Origin: Bacillota bacterium | GTDB lineage: Bacteria; Bacillota; Bacilli; ZCTH02-B2 | Assembly (NCBI GenBank): GCA_017577895.1 | Contig: PKQY01000030.1 | Location: forward strand, 1 to 22,930 | DNA length: 22,930 nt | Reading direction: 5' to 3' | In this document: positions 13,150-20,318 of the stretch, in pieces | How positions within the stretch are numbered: the stretch's first letter is position 1 | Layout of the letters: each line of letters starts with the position of its first letter | Notes under the pieces: model-generated | Told to the model about the DNA's origin: nothing | What the model saw: the letters and a program-made list of their open reading frames with translations, nothing else | Databases searched by the model: none | Made by a program: the position numbers and the translations under genes

Positions 13150-13917
13150 ATGAACATTGTGGTATGTCTGAAGCAGACGTTCGACACAGAGGAAAAAATC
13201 ACGATTAAAGACGGCCAAATCAACGAAGAAGGCGTGGAATTTATCATCAACCCGTATGATGAGTACGCCGTGGAAGAAGCCATCAAATTGAAAGAGCAAT
13301 TCGGCGGGGAAGTGACGGTGATTACCGTCGGTCCGGACCGGGCGGAAAGCGCTTTGCGGACGGCATTGGCCATGGGCGCAGACAAAGCGGTGCTCATCAA
13401 CGACGAGTCGCTGTTTGGCGACGAATATACGACTGCAAAAGTGCTGGCAGCAGCGGTGAAACGAAACGGTTTTGACATCGTTCTGTGCGGAAACGTGGCG
13501 GTGGACGACGGCGCCGGTCAAGGCGGTCCCCGTTTGGCGGAATTGCTGGGCATTCCGCAAATCACGACCATCACGAAACTGGAAATCGACGGCGACAAAG
13601 TGACGGCGGAACGGGATGTGGAAGGCGATGTGGAAATTATTGAAACGAAGCTTCCCGTGTTGGTGACGGCCCAGCAAGGATTGAACGAACCCCGTTATCC
13701 GTCGTTGCCGGGGATTATGAAAGCGAAGAAAAAACCGTTGGAGCGCTTGACGGCTGCCGATCTCGGGATCAATCCGGAAGAGGTACAGCCGAAAACTGAA
13801 ACCGTGGAGGTATTTTTGCCGCCGAAAAAGCAAGCGGGGAAAATCTTGCAAGGGGATTTGGACGCTCAAGTCAAAGAACTGGTTTCCTTGCTGCGTAACG
13901 AAGCCAAAGTCGTGTAA
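13150..13917 (+). CDS. etfB: electron transfer flavoprotein beta subunit
   Basis: A 255-residue subunit of the heterodimeric ETF that takes electrons from acyl-CoA dehydrogenases to the respiratory chain. The N-terminus MNIVVCLKQTFD, the AMP-binding stretch CGNVAVDDGAGQGGPRLAEL (113-132), and the ETF-beta signature region VTAQQGLNEPRYPSLP (172-187) followed by GIMKAKKKP are all present. Length is normal. ATG 13150 is chosen over TTG 13144 because AGGAG ends 7 bases before it. It lies between fadR and etfA in the same orientation, under the FadR-controlled promoter and possibly a weak one of its own. Confidence 0.95.
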   Translation: MNIVVCLKQTFDTEEKITIKDGQINEEGVEFIINPYDEYAVEEAIKLKEQFGGEVTVITVGPDRAESALRTALAMGADKAVLINDESLFGDEYTTAKVLAAAVKRNGFDIVLCGNVAVDDGAGQGGPRLAELLGIPQITTITKLEIDGDKVTAERDVEGDVEIIETKLPVLVTAQQGLNEPRYPSLPGIMKAKKKPLERLTAADLGINPEEVQPKTETVEVFLPPKKQAGKILQGDLDAQVKELVSLLRNEAKVV

Positions 13918-14004
13918 CAGCGGGTCGAGCGTCCGCGCCGTTTACGGAGTGCTCCGACGTCGTTTGTGGAAGCGGGAATTAACGGGAAAAGGGAGGAAAC
14001 GTCT

Positions 14005-14988
14005 GTGGCAAAAAATGTATTGGTATTGGCGGAAGCAAAAGACGGGAATTTGCGCAATGTGACGTTTGAAGCATTGAATGCTGCCCGCCAGATCAGCAAC
14101 GGAGGGACGGTGGTGGCGGCCGCCTTCGGTACGGCAGCCGGCAACTATGCGGACACGCTGGGGCACTACGGTGCCGATAAAGTGGTGCTCGTAAACAATG
14201 CCAAGTTGGATCAATATACAACCGATGGGTATATGCAAGCCTTGCTGCGCGTGATCGAACATACGAATCCGGATGCCATCGTGCTCGGACATACGGCGAT
14301 GGGGAAAGATTTGGCACCGCGGGTGGCGGCCAAGTTGGAGCTCGGTCTCATCAGCGACTGTACGAGCATTGAAGTGAACGGGGACGAAGTGATTGCGACC
14401 CGGCCCATCTATTCCGGGAAAGCGTTTGCCAAACGGAAGTTCAAAAGCGGTAAATTGTTCTTGACGGTCCGTCCGAACAACATCGGTTTTGATGAGCCGG
14501 ATACGAGCCGTTCCGTCCAAAAAGAAGAGCTGGCGGTCGAGCTGAGCGACGACTCGTTGCGGACGTTGGTCAAAGAAGTCGTGAAGAAAGCAGCCAGCGG
14601 CGTCGATTTGACCGAGGCGAAGATCATCGTCTCCGGCGGTCGCGGCGTCAAGAGCGCGGACGGATTTAAACTGCTGTATGAACTGGCGGACGTGCTCGGA
14701 GCGGCGGTTGGCGCCTCCCGGGGTGCTTGTGATGCCGGATACTGCGACTATTCGTTGCAAATCGGCCAGACCGGGAAAGTGGTCACTCCCGATTTGTATA
14801 TCGCCTGCGGGATTTCCGGTGCGATCCAGCACTTGGCCGGGATGTCCAACTCGAAAGTCATCGTCGCCATCAACAAAGATCCGGAGGCCAACATCTTCCA
14901 AGTCGCCGATTACGGCATTGTGGGCGACCTGTTTGAAGTGGTGCCCAAGTTGACCGAGGAGTTCAAAAAACTGTTGGCAGAAGGTTAA
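14005..14988 (+). CDS. etfA: electron transfer flavoprotein alpha subunit
   Basis: A 327-residue FAD-binding partner of EtfB. The C-terminal FAD domain shows SGGRGV (210-215), GASRGACDAGY (236-246), GQTGK (254-258), GISGAIQH (269-276) and KDPEANIFQVADYGIVGDLF (291-310), matching the alpha-subunit signature. The start is GTG 14005, eight bases after GGGAGG (13991-13996); the in-frame ATG 13966 has no ribosome site and would add 13 atypical residues. The 87-base gap after etfB contains no promoter that I can see. A 40-residue membrane peptide gene follows 34 bases later and may be the last gene of the operon. Confidence 0.95.
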   Translation: MAKNVLVLAEAKDGNLRNVTFEALNAARQISNGGTVVAAAFGTAAGNYADTLGHYGADKVVLVNNAKLDQYTTDGYMQALLRVIEHTNPDAIVLGHTAMGKDLAPRVAAKLELGLISDCTSIEVNGDEVIATRPIYSGKAFAKRKFKSGKLFLTVRPNNIGFDEPDTSRSVQKEELAVELSDDSLRTLVKEVVKKAASGVDLTEAKIIVSGGRGVKSADGFKLLYELADVLGAAVGASRGACDAGYCDYSLQIGQTGKVVTPDLYIACGISGAIQHLAGMSNSKVIVAINKDPEANIFQVADYGIVGDLFEVVPKLTEEFKKLLAEG

Positions 14989-15022
14989 TTGAAGGTTCAC
15001 TTTCGACAACGGAGGAATTTCC

Positions 15023-15145
15023 ATGGCCAATCGGACGAAAAAACGGGTTGAAAACGATTTTGTCGACGCGGTGGTCGGTTTTCTCGTTTCCTTTGGCGTG
15101 TTTGCATTGATTGCCATCTTGTTTACGATTTTTGGTCCCAAGTAA
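15023..15145 (+). CDS. 40-residue membrane peptide, YqzM-like
   Basis: A small gene with GGAGGA (15011-15016) six bases before its ATG. The product begins MANRTKKRVENDFVDAVVGF and continues as one membrane helix (LVSFGVFALIAILFTIFG), ending PK. The layout (short basic start, ND-VD motif, then an SFG-containing helix) resembles the YqzM family of tiny Bacillus membrane proteins of unknown function; that match is from memory and is tentative. It is 34 bases after etfA, in the same direction, and is followed 25 bases later by a terminator, so it closes the fadR-etfB-etfA transcription unit. Confidence 0.65.
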   Translation: MANRTKKRVENDFVDAVVGFLVSFGVFALIAILFTIFGPK

Positions 15146-15170
15146 TGGGGTTCCCAGTCATTCCAGGAAG

Positions 15171-15202
15171 AGGCCCTGCCATGCCCGTGGTAGGGCCTTT
15201 TT
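15171..15202 (+). terminator. intrinsic terminator closing the fadR-etf unit
   Basis: AGGCCCTGCCA (15171-15181) pairs with TGGTAGGGCCT (15188-15198) with one G-U pair and a 6-base loop, followed by five T. Confidence 0.85.
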
Positions 15203-15207
15203 CCTTC

Positions 15208-15216
15208 TGTTATAAT
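15208..15216 (+). promoter_or_regulatory. extended -10 promoter of ylbF
   Basis: TGtTATAAT (15208-15216) is a perfect extended -10 lying just after the T tail of the preceding terminator, 18 bases before the ylbF ATG. No good -35 is visible. Confidence 0.55.
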
Positions 15217-15234
15217 GGCCGTGAGGTGGTGAAG

Positions 15235-15678
15235 ATGTCATCCTCATGGGATATGTCTTCCATTCTCCTCAAGGCCTATGAATTGGGCGAGTTGATTCAA
15301 CAGTCACAAGAAGTGCAGGACTACGTGGAATGCCGGAAACGGCTGGCGAAGGACGAGAAGGCACAACAACTCATTGCCCGTTTTGTCCGAAAAAAAGAGG
15401 AATTTGAAGAAGTGCAAAGAATAGGCTGGTGGCATCCCGATTACCGGGAAAAAGACGCCGAAATACGGCGCCTTTGGGATGAGCTGCAGCAACTGGAGGT
15501 CGTGCGGGCAATGAAAGCGGCCGAAGACCGGCTGGAAAAAATGTTGTATCACATCAGCCGAACATTGGCACGGTCGGTGTCCCATACGATCAAAGTCCCG
15601 CGTAACGACGAAGCGGTTTTCGGGTGTGGCGGTTGCAGCGGTTCATGCGCCAACCGGGGCAACTGCCGATGTGGGTGA
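15235..15678 (+). CDS. ylbF: YlbF/RicF family regulator
   Basis: A 147-residue, mostly helical protein of the YlbF/YmcA family. In B. subtilis YlbF (RicF) works in a complex with YmcA and YaaT that promotes RNA maturation by RNase Y and affects competence, sporulation and biofilm formation; the complex carries [4Fe-4S] clusters. The C-terminus here is cysteine-rich, with Cys131, 134, 138, 144 and 146 in CGGCSGSCANRGNCRCG, suitable for cluster ligation. ATG 15235 is chosen because AGGTGG (15224-15229) lies just upstream and the promoter is at 15208-15216; the longer frame from 15145 would read through the terminator. It is probably transcribed alone and ends at a bidirectional terminator. Confidence 0.85.
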   Translation: MSSSWDMSSILLKAYELGELIQQSQEVQDYVECRKRLAKDEKAQQLIARFVRKKEEFEEVQRIGWWHPDYREKDAEIRRLWDELQQLEVVRAMKAAEDRLEKMLYHISRTLARSVSHTIKVPRNDEAVFGCGGCSGSCANRGNCRCG

Positions 15679-15718
15679 CGCCGGCCGCGAGGAGAGTGGC
15701 TGTTCATCGGCATAAATG

Positions 15719-15758
15719 ACGAAAGGGCGGCTTTCAAAAGTGCCGCCCTTTCGTTTTT
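15719..15758. terminator. bidirectional terminator between ylbF and the RraA gene
   Basis: ACGAAAGGGCGGC (15719-15731) and GCCGCCCTTTCGT (15742-15754) form a perfect 13-bp stem, followed by TTTTT on the plus strand. It lies between converging genes and can serve both. Confidence 0.9.
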
Positions 15759-15793
15759 CACGTTATTCGTCTTTGAAGTCGAACGGTTTGCCG

Positions 15794-16279
15794 CTACGCT
15801 TGATGCAGCGGTTGGGGGGACAACAAAATGCCGTCTTCGTCGGCGTACACCCAGTGGCCCGGTTGCCAGATGACACCGCCAAACCCGAGGATGACGTCCC
15901 GCTCTCCTTTTCCTTGTTTGACACTTTTTCGCGGATTGCTGGCCAGCGCCAAGATGCCGATGGGCATGCGGGATAATTCGGCCGCATCCCGCACACACCC
16001 GTTGATGATCACACCGGCCAGTCCACGGGAGACGGCGATGGCCGCCAAATTGTCTCCCATCAGCGCACAGCGGGTGGAACCGCCGCCGTCGACGACCAGG
16101 ACGGAGCCGTTGGGAACGGTTTCGAGGGCTTGTTTGACCAGTACATTATCTTCATAAACCCGTACCGTGGCGATGGGTCCGCAAAATTTCGTCCGTCCGC
16201 CGAAGGAGCGGAACATCGGCTGACAAATTTGGACCGTTTGTTCGTGCGCGTCGTACAGGTCGGCTGTTGTCCAGTTCAT
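15794..16279 (-). CDS. rraA: RraA-family protein (HMG/CHA aldolase-like)
   Basis: A 161-residue protein with the size and core of the RraA/MenG-like family: DGGGSTRCALMGDNLAAIA (64-82, GDN at 75-77) and IINGCVRDAAELSRMPIGI (91-109, with Arg97-Asp98). In this family those residues bind the substrate and divalent metal in 4-hydroxy-4-methyl-2-oxoglutarate / 4-carboxy-4-hydroxy-2-oxoadipate aldolases, which also decarboxylate oxaloacetate; E. coli RraA instead inhibits RNase E. The aldolase residues are intact, so I favour an enzyme. ATG 16279 follows a GAGGGGG ribosome site on the minus strand; a longer 186-residue frame has no site. It has its own promoter, divergent from hemL. Confidence 0.85.
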   Translation of the reverse strand: MNWTTADLYDAHEQTVQICQPMFRSFGGRTKFCGPIATVRVYEDNVLVKQALETVPNGSVLVVDGGGSTRCALMGDNLAAIAVSRGLAGVIINGCVRDAAELSRMPIGILALASNPRKSVKQGKGERDVILGFGGVIWQPGHWVYADEDGILLSPQPLHQA

Positions 16280-16315
16280 CGGAATCCCCCTCTTTGGTTT
16301 TCTGAAACTTCCTCG

Positions 16316-16344
16316 ATTGTAACGCATGTCCCCGTGGTTGCCAA
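16316..16344 (-). promoter_or_regulatory. sigma-A promoter of the RraA gene
   Basis: On the minus strand TTGGCA (16344-16339) and TACAAT (16321-16316) are 17 bases apart. Each box differs from consensus at one position. Confidence 0.7.
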
Positions 16345-16347
16345 TCC

Positions 16348-16376
16348 TTGTCACGGCTGTTTAAATGGGGTAGCAT
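16348..16376 (+). promoter_or_regulatory. sigma-A promoter of hemL
   Basis: TTGTCA (16348-16353) and TAGCAT (16371-16376) are 17 bases apart, ending 38 bases before the hemL start. Its -35 box is separated by only three bases from the divergent RraA -35 box. Confidence 0.6.
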
Positions 16377-16414
16377 GAAGTCGAAATCAAGCGAGCCAGA
16401 AGGAGTGGGTAATT

Positions 16415-17704
16415 GTGGCACGATCGCGGCAACGATCCGTTGAAGCGTTCCGTCAAGCATTGCAATACCTTCCCGGTGGTGTCAACAGCCCGGTTCGCGC
16501 CTTTCGGGCCGTCGAAACCGATCCGGTGTTTATTGCCCGGGGTTCCGGTTCCCGGGTGTATGACATCGACGGGAACGAATACATCGATTACTTAGGTTCG
16601 TGGGGGCCGCTCATTTTGGGCCACGCCCATCCGGCGGTCGTTCAGGCCATCGAAGAGACGGCCCGCAATGGGACCAGTTTCGGTGCCCCGACCGAATTGG
16701 AAACGGAAATGGCCAAGTTGGTCACCGAGATTGTCCCGTCCATCGAGGTCGTCCGGATGGTCAATTCGGGGACCGAGGCGACCATGAGCGCGTTGCGTTT
16801 GGCCCGCGGTTACACGGGACGGGAAAAAATTATCAAATTCGAGGGCAGTTATCACGGCCATGCCGACAGCTTGTTGATCAAAGCCGGTTCCGGTGTCGCT
16901 TCCTTGAGTCTGCCCGACAGCCCCGGCGTCCCCCAACACGTGGCGGCCGGTACGTTGGTTGCTCCGTACAACGACGTGGAAGCGGTACAACAGTTGTTTG
17001 AACAGTACGGCGAACAGATCGCGGCCGTCATCGTCGAGCCGGTGGCCGGCAACATGGGAGTAGTGCCGCCGCAACCCGGTTTTCTCGAAAGTTTGCGGAA
17101 GTTGACCCACGAATACGGAGCGTTGTTGATCTTCGACGAAGTGATGACCGGTTTTCGGGTCGCCTATGGCGGCGCGCAAAGCTTGTATGGCATCACGCCG
17201 GATTTGACGACCCTCGGCAAAGTCATCGGGGGCGGTTTGCCCGTCGGCGCGTACGGCGGCAAGCGGGAGATCATGGAATACGTGGCGCCGGCAGGACCCG
17301 TATACCAAGCAGGGACGTTGTCCGGCAATCCGTTGGCCATGGTTGCCGGTTTGACGACGTTGAAAGAACTGGGCAAACCCGGCGTTTACGAAGCCCTGGA
17401 ACAAAAAGGCGCCTTTCTGGAAGAACAATTCCGGAAAAATGCGGAAGAAGCCGGGATCCCGTGTCAGATCAACCGGGTGGGCTCCATGATGAGCGTGTTT
17501 TTCACCGACGTGCCGGTCGTCAATTTTGCGACAGCCAAAACGTCGGATACGAAGCGATTCGCCAAGTATTTCCAAAAGTTGCTGGATGAAGGCGTCTTTA
17601 TCGCGCCGTCCCAGTTTGAAGGGATGTTTATTTCCCTTGCCCATACGGAAGACGATTTGGCGCAAACGGTGGAAGCCCAACGGCGCGTGTTGAAGTCCCT
17701 GTAG
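16415..17704 (+). CDS. hemL: glutamate-1-semialdehyde 2,1-aminomutase
   Basis: A 429-residue PLP enzyme that converts glutamate-1-semialdehyde to 5-aminolevulinate, the C5-pathway entry to heme. The N-terminal PGGVNSPVRAF (20-30), the PLP phosphate region NSGTEATMSALRLAR (117-131), FEGSYHGHAD (142-151), Asp241 in DEVMTGFR, and the Schiff-base lysine Lys269 in TLGKVIGGGLPVGAYGG are all present. Length is normal. It starts with GTG, with AAGGAG about 10 bases upstream. In B. subtilis hemL is in a hemAXCDBL operon just before spoVID; here spoVID follows but a divergent RraA gene is upstream, so hemL has its own promoter and is separated from any other hem genes. Confidence 0.96.
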   Translation: MARSRQRSVEAFRQALQYLPGGVNSPVRAFRAVETDPVFIARGSGSRVYDIDGNEYIDYLGSWGPLILGHAHPAVVQAIEETARNGTSFGAPTELETEMAKLVTEIVPSIEVVRMVNSGTEATMSALRLARGYTGREKIIKFEGSYHGHADSLLIKAGSGVASLSLPDSPGVPQHVAAGTLVAPYNDVEAVQQLFEQYGEQIAAVIVEPVAGNMGVVPPQPGFLESLRKLTHEYGALLIFDEVMTGFRVAYGGAQSLYGITPDLTTLGKVIGGGLPVGAYGGKREIMEYVAPAGPVYQAGTLSGNPLAMVAGLTTLKELGKPGVYEALEQKGAFLEEQFRKNAEEAGIPCQINRVGSMMSVFFTDVPVVNFATAKTSDTKRFAKYFQKLLDEGVFIAPSQFEGMFISLAHTEDDLAQTVEAQRRVLKSL

Positions 17705-17710
17705 AAAACC

Positions 17711-17740
17711 GTACTAATCCCCTGCCGAGAACCATATACA
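17711..17740 (+). promoter_or_regulatory. putative sigma-E promoter of spoVID
   Basis: CATATACA (17733-17740) matches seven of eight positions of the sigma-E -10 (CATAYAMT). GTACTAAT (17711-17718), 14 bases upstream, is a partial match to the -35. spoVID is sigma-E dependent in B. subtilis, which fits. Confidence 0.5.
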
Positions 17741-17814
17741 TGTCTTGAGGGAATGGATTTCAGCTTTCTGCAAGAACCGAAAAGGTGAGGTTCGAAAGGC
17801 AGGGAGGGAGATTG

Positions 17815-19122
17815 TTGGGGGGACAGTTACCGGTTCTTCGGTTGGACTTGCATGAGCGGTTGCCGTTGGAACCGTTGAAGGGACGCGTAGAGGAGATTCT
17901 CGATCTGGAAATCATCCCGGAAGTGGACATTGACGTCCAAGCGGCGCAAGTGAGCCTGTCGGGCCACATGACCATTCGGGGTACGTATTTGGCCGAAACG
18001 TTGACCGAATACGAGTGGGAGCAAGAACCTTCGACGGAGGAGGTGCGCGCCGAACACACCTCCGAACCGTTTCCGTTTGAATATCGCATTCCGCTGGAAA
18101 TTGTTCTGCCCCGTCACCGGGTGTCCGATCCGAATCAGTTGCGGGTCAGCGTGTCGCAAATGGATTTTGACTTGGCGTCACCCCACGAGTTGGAACTGTT
18201 GGCGGAATTGGTGGTAGAAGGGGTGAGCGGTGAAGAAGTCTCCCGGCCGACGGAGCCAACGTTCGAGCAGGTGAAGACGGTGCCGTCGATTGTGCTCGTG
18301 TCCGGACAAGGGCCAGTGCAATCGGACGATGCGGCGGAGTCGGAATCGCCTGCCGAAAGCGGTGAACAATCGTCGGCGCCATTGGAAGCCGTTGCGCATG
18401 ACGGTGACGATGCTTCCAAGCCACTCGATGAGTTTGAAGTCGTGGCTCGGCCGAAGTCGGTTTCGGCATGGACGAGCGACGCGACATCCAGTTACGAAGA
18501 GACTCAGGAGAAAGATGACCTGTCGACTTCGGTCATTGCGGGCTTCGACGTCGTTTCCAGGGATGAGATGGCCGATGGTGGGCCGTCGGAGACAGAAAAA
18601 ACCGATGAAGCGACGGAAGAGGCCGGTGTTTCGCCGGGTTCTGCCGATGATTCGGTTCGAGTGATGGTTAGGCCGAATGCGAAAGAAACATCCCGGAGTG
18701 AGTCCACCTGGTCCGAATGGTTGACGGGAGCCGTGTCCGCATCGGCGGAAGAAACGCCGGCCGATATAGCGGAAACCGCAGCAGGACCGACGGTGACAAG
18801 CCAGGATGACGAGAAAACAACTTTGGATGCCAAAGTGGGGCATGGGGAAGAAGAGTTGTCGGCATCCGAAGGAGTATCCGTGAAACGGAAAGAGGCGAAA
18901 CCGACATCTTCATTGAGCGAATATTTGGCGCCCATTTTGAAAGGGAAAGCGGAACGTTTCGTCTCTTTACGCTTGTATCGGGTGTCCGAGCCCGAACATT
19001 TGGAAGATGTGGCGCAACAGTTTGGTGTCAGCGTCACCGAACTGATGCGGCTCAACCGGATTTCGGAACCGACTTTTTTGCCGCCCGGGAACGTCCTCTT
19101 TATTCCAATTAAAAAAGAATGA
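17815..19122 (+). CDS. spoVID: spore coat morphogenetic protein SpoVID
   Basis: A 435-residue mother-cell protein that helps encase the forespore with coat. The N-terminal beta-rich region (to about 140; LRLDLHERLPLEPLKGRVEE, VSLSGHMTIRGTYL) resembles the SpoVID N-domain. A long acidic, low-complexity linker rich in Glu, Asp, Ser and Ala follows (about 145-370). A C-terminal LysM domain is at about 382-433 (YRVSEPEHLEDVAQQFGVSV, then PGNVLFIPIKKE). The start is TTG 17815, seven bases after AGGGAGG; TTG 17812 and GTG 17785 are alternatives. Position after hemL and before a YsxE-like gene matches B. subtilis and strongly supports the call. A sigma-E-like promoter lies upstream. Confidence 0.9.
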   Translation: MGGQLPVLRLDLHERLPLEPLKGRVEEILDLEIIPEVDIDVQAAQVSLSGHMTIRGTYLAETLTEYEWEQEPSTEEVRAEHTSEPFPFEYRIPLEIVLPRHRVSDPNQLRVSVSQMDFDLASPHELELLAELVVEGVSGEEVSRPTEPTFEQVKTVPSIVLVSGQGPVQSDDAAESESPAESGEQSSAPLEAVAHDGDDASKPLDEFEVVARPKSVSAWTSDATSSYEETQEKDDLSTSVIAGFDVVSRDEMADGGPSETEKTDEATEEAGVSPGSADDSVRVMVRPNAKETSRSESTWSEWLTGAVSASAEETPADIAETAAGPTVTSQDDEKTTLDAKVGHGEEELSASEGVSVKRKEAKPTSSLSEYLAPILKGKAERFVSLRLYRVSEPEHLEDVAQQFGVSVTELMRLNRISEPTFLPPGNVLFIPIKKE

Positions 19123-19132
19123 GGCGATGGGC

Positions 19133-20233
19133 GTGGATAAACTGACCCGGGAAATGTCCGTCGTGTTGCGTCAATACAACGTGCATCCGAACCGAATCGC
19201 CTTTTTCGAACGCGGTTTTCTCGTCACCGTCGACGGCGAGACCGGATGGTTGCAGCCGTGGCGGCTGCGTTCCGACGTCCAGCGTTATTTGACCGTCTAT
19301 CGGCTGTTACATGGGCAAAACAGTTCGCTCCTCTTACCGCTCATTCTGACGAAGAAGCGGCAAGAAGCGGTGTTCACCAGCCGCCGGGCTTACACCTTCA
19401 GCCGGTGGCCGGAAAAAAGCACGCGGCTGAAATGGCCCCAGTCTGTCCAAGATTTTTACCGTTGGGGGCGGGCTATTGGAAAATTACAGCGCCAGCTGGC
19501 AGCGGCCGAAGCTGCATCAGCGGAAAATAGGGCGGCCGATGCGACCCGTCCTGCGGCATCGTTTCCGTTTTCCGGTTGGCTGGAGACGATGCGTCAGCGC
19601 CGGCAAACGGTCCTCGAGGTGCGCCAGCGGTGGCTGACGGCGGCGAACTTGCCGGAGGAGGAACGGCTGTTTGTGCGCAACGTGCCGCCCATGTTGGAGC
19701 GCATCGATACGGCCATCTGGATTTTGGAAGATTTGCAGCACCGTCCCGTTCCGGTATTCAGCCGTTGGACCATGGGCGATTTGTCCGACAGTTTTCTGTC
19801 GTTGCCGTCTGGGGAAATGAAGTTGGCGCCCTGGAAACGGTGGTGGCCCGGAAACGGACTCAGTGACTTAGGACGGCTCTTGCTGTTGGTCTGGGAAGTG
19901 CCACAAGCGTGGGAGGCAGCGGCAGCGGCGGTCGACGGATTTGAAGAGGAGTGGCCGTTGACGGCGGAAGCGTTTCAAGCGTTGTTGGCGTACATGATGT
20001 TTCCCCATATGTTGTGGTCGTTGGTACATCGGGCGTTGGCAGCCCAAAAACGGCCTTCCGCCCGCGTGGATGGGATGTCGCCGGACATGCCGCGATTGCC
20101 CATCGATGTGGAACAGTTGCGGGAAATTTATCGGCAAGAGCGGCAACACCGGCCTCTGTTGGCGTGGTTGAATCGGAAGATCGCCGAGCGGCGGACCCGG
20201 GGCCGTATTGTACGAAGATTGACAGAAACCTAG
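19133..20233 (+). CDS. ysxE: YsxE-like spore coat protein (CotS/aminoglycoside-phosphotransferase-like fold)
   Basis: A 366-residue protein directly after spoVID, the position of ysxE in B. subtilis. YsxE and CotS belong to a family with a kinase-like (choline/aminoglycoside phosphotransferase) fold found in spore coats. Recognisable parts are an N-terminal lobe (VLRQYNVHPNRIAFFERGFL), a FYRWGRAIGKLQRQL helix, and a mid-region FSRWTMGDLSDSFLSLPSGE standing where phosphotransferases have the HGD catalytic loop. The histidine there is replaced, so catalysis is doubtful, as for other coat family members. GTG 19133 is preferred because GAGG (19121-19124, at the spoVID stop) lies 8 bases before it; ATG 19127 is too close. 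It is co-transcribed with spoVID. The function is inferred mainly from synteny. Confidence 0.75.
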   Translation: MDKLTREMSVVLRQYNVHPNRIAFFERGFLVTVDGETGWLQPWRLRSDVQRYLTVYRLLHGQNSSLLLPLILTKKRQEAVFTSRRAYTFSRWPEKSTRLKWPQSVQDFYRWGRAIGKLQRQLAAAEAASAENRAADATRPAASFPFSGWLETMRQRRQTVLEVRQRWLTAANLPEEERLFVRNVPPMLERIDTAIWILEDLQHRPVPVFSRWTMGDLSDSFLSLPSGEMKLAPWKRWWPGNGLSDLGRLLLLVWEVPQAWEAAAAAVDGFEEEWPLTAEAFQALLAYMMFPHMLWSLVHRALAAQKRPSARVDGMSPDMPRLPIDVEQLREIYRQERQHRPLLAWLNRKIAERRTRGRIVRRLTET

Positions 20234-20247
20234 CCCCATGCTAAGAT
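20219..20247 (+). promoter_or_regulatory. sigma-A promoter of metNI
   Basis: A perfect -35 TTGACA (20219-20224) inside the end of ysxE, a 17-base spacer, and -10 TAAGAT (20242-20247). The transcript would start near 20254, only about 17 bases before a terminator hairpin and 65 bases before metN. Confidence 0.6.
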
Positions 20248-20270
20248 TCTATCATTGGCAAGAAAACACC

Positions 20271-20297
20271 CCATTCCGTCAAAGGAATGGTTTTTTT
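20271..20297 (+). terminator. intrinsic terminator in the ysxE-metN gap
   Basis: CCATTCC (20271-20277) and GGAATGG (20284-20290) with a 6-base loop are followed by seven T (20291-20297). It ends the spoVID-ysxE message, but it also lies downstream of the apparent metN promoter and so may attenuate metN. Confidence 0.85.
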
Positions 20298-20318
20298 GTG
20301 TGCGAAAGGGGATGCGCC

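Noticed and set aside
13942..15141. 399-codon minus-strand open frame opposite etfA
   Set aside because: It mirrors a certain gene, has no ribosome site or family motifs, and has low-complexity His/Arg/Gln-rich composition typical of antisense frames in GC-rich DNA.
15763..15800. Protein-like tail (RSGKPFDFKDE) in the +1 frame just after the RraA stop
   Set aside because: It could mean a frameshifted C-terminus, but the RraA frame already ends at the normal family length (161 residues), so the tail is more likely chance.
16592..17680. 362-codon minus-strand open frame opposite hemL
   Set aside because: Same reasons: complete overlap with a certain hemL gene and antisense-type composition.
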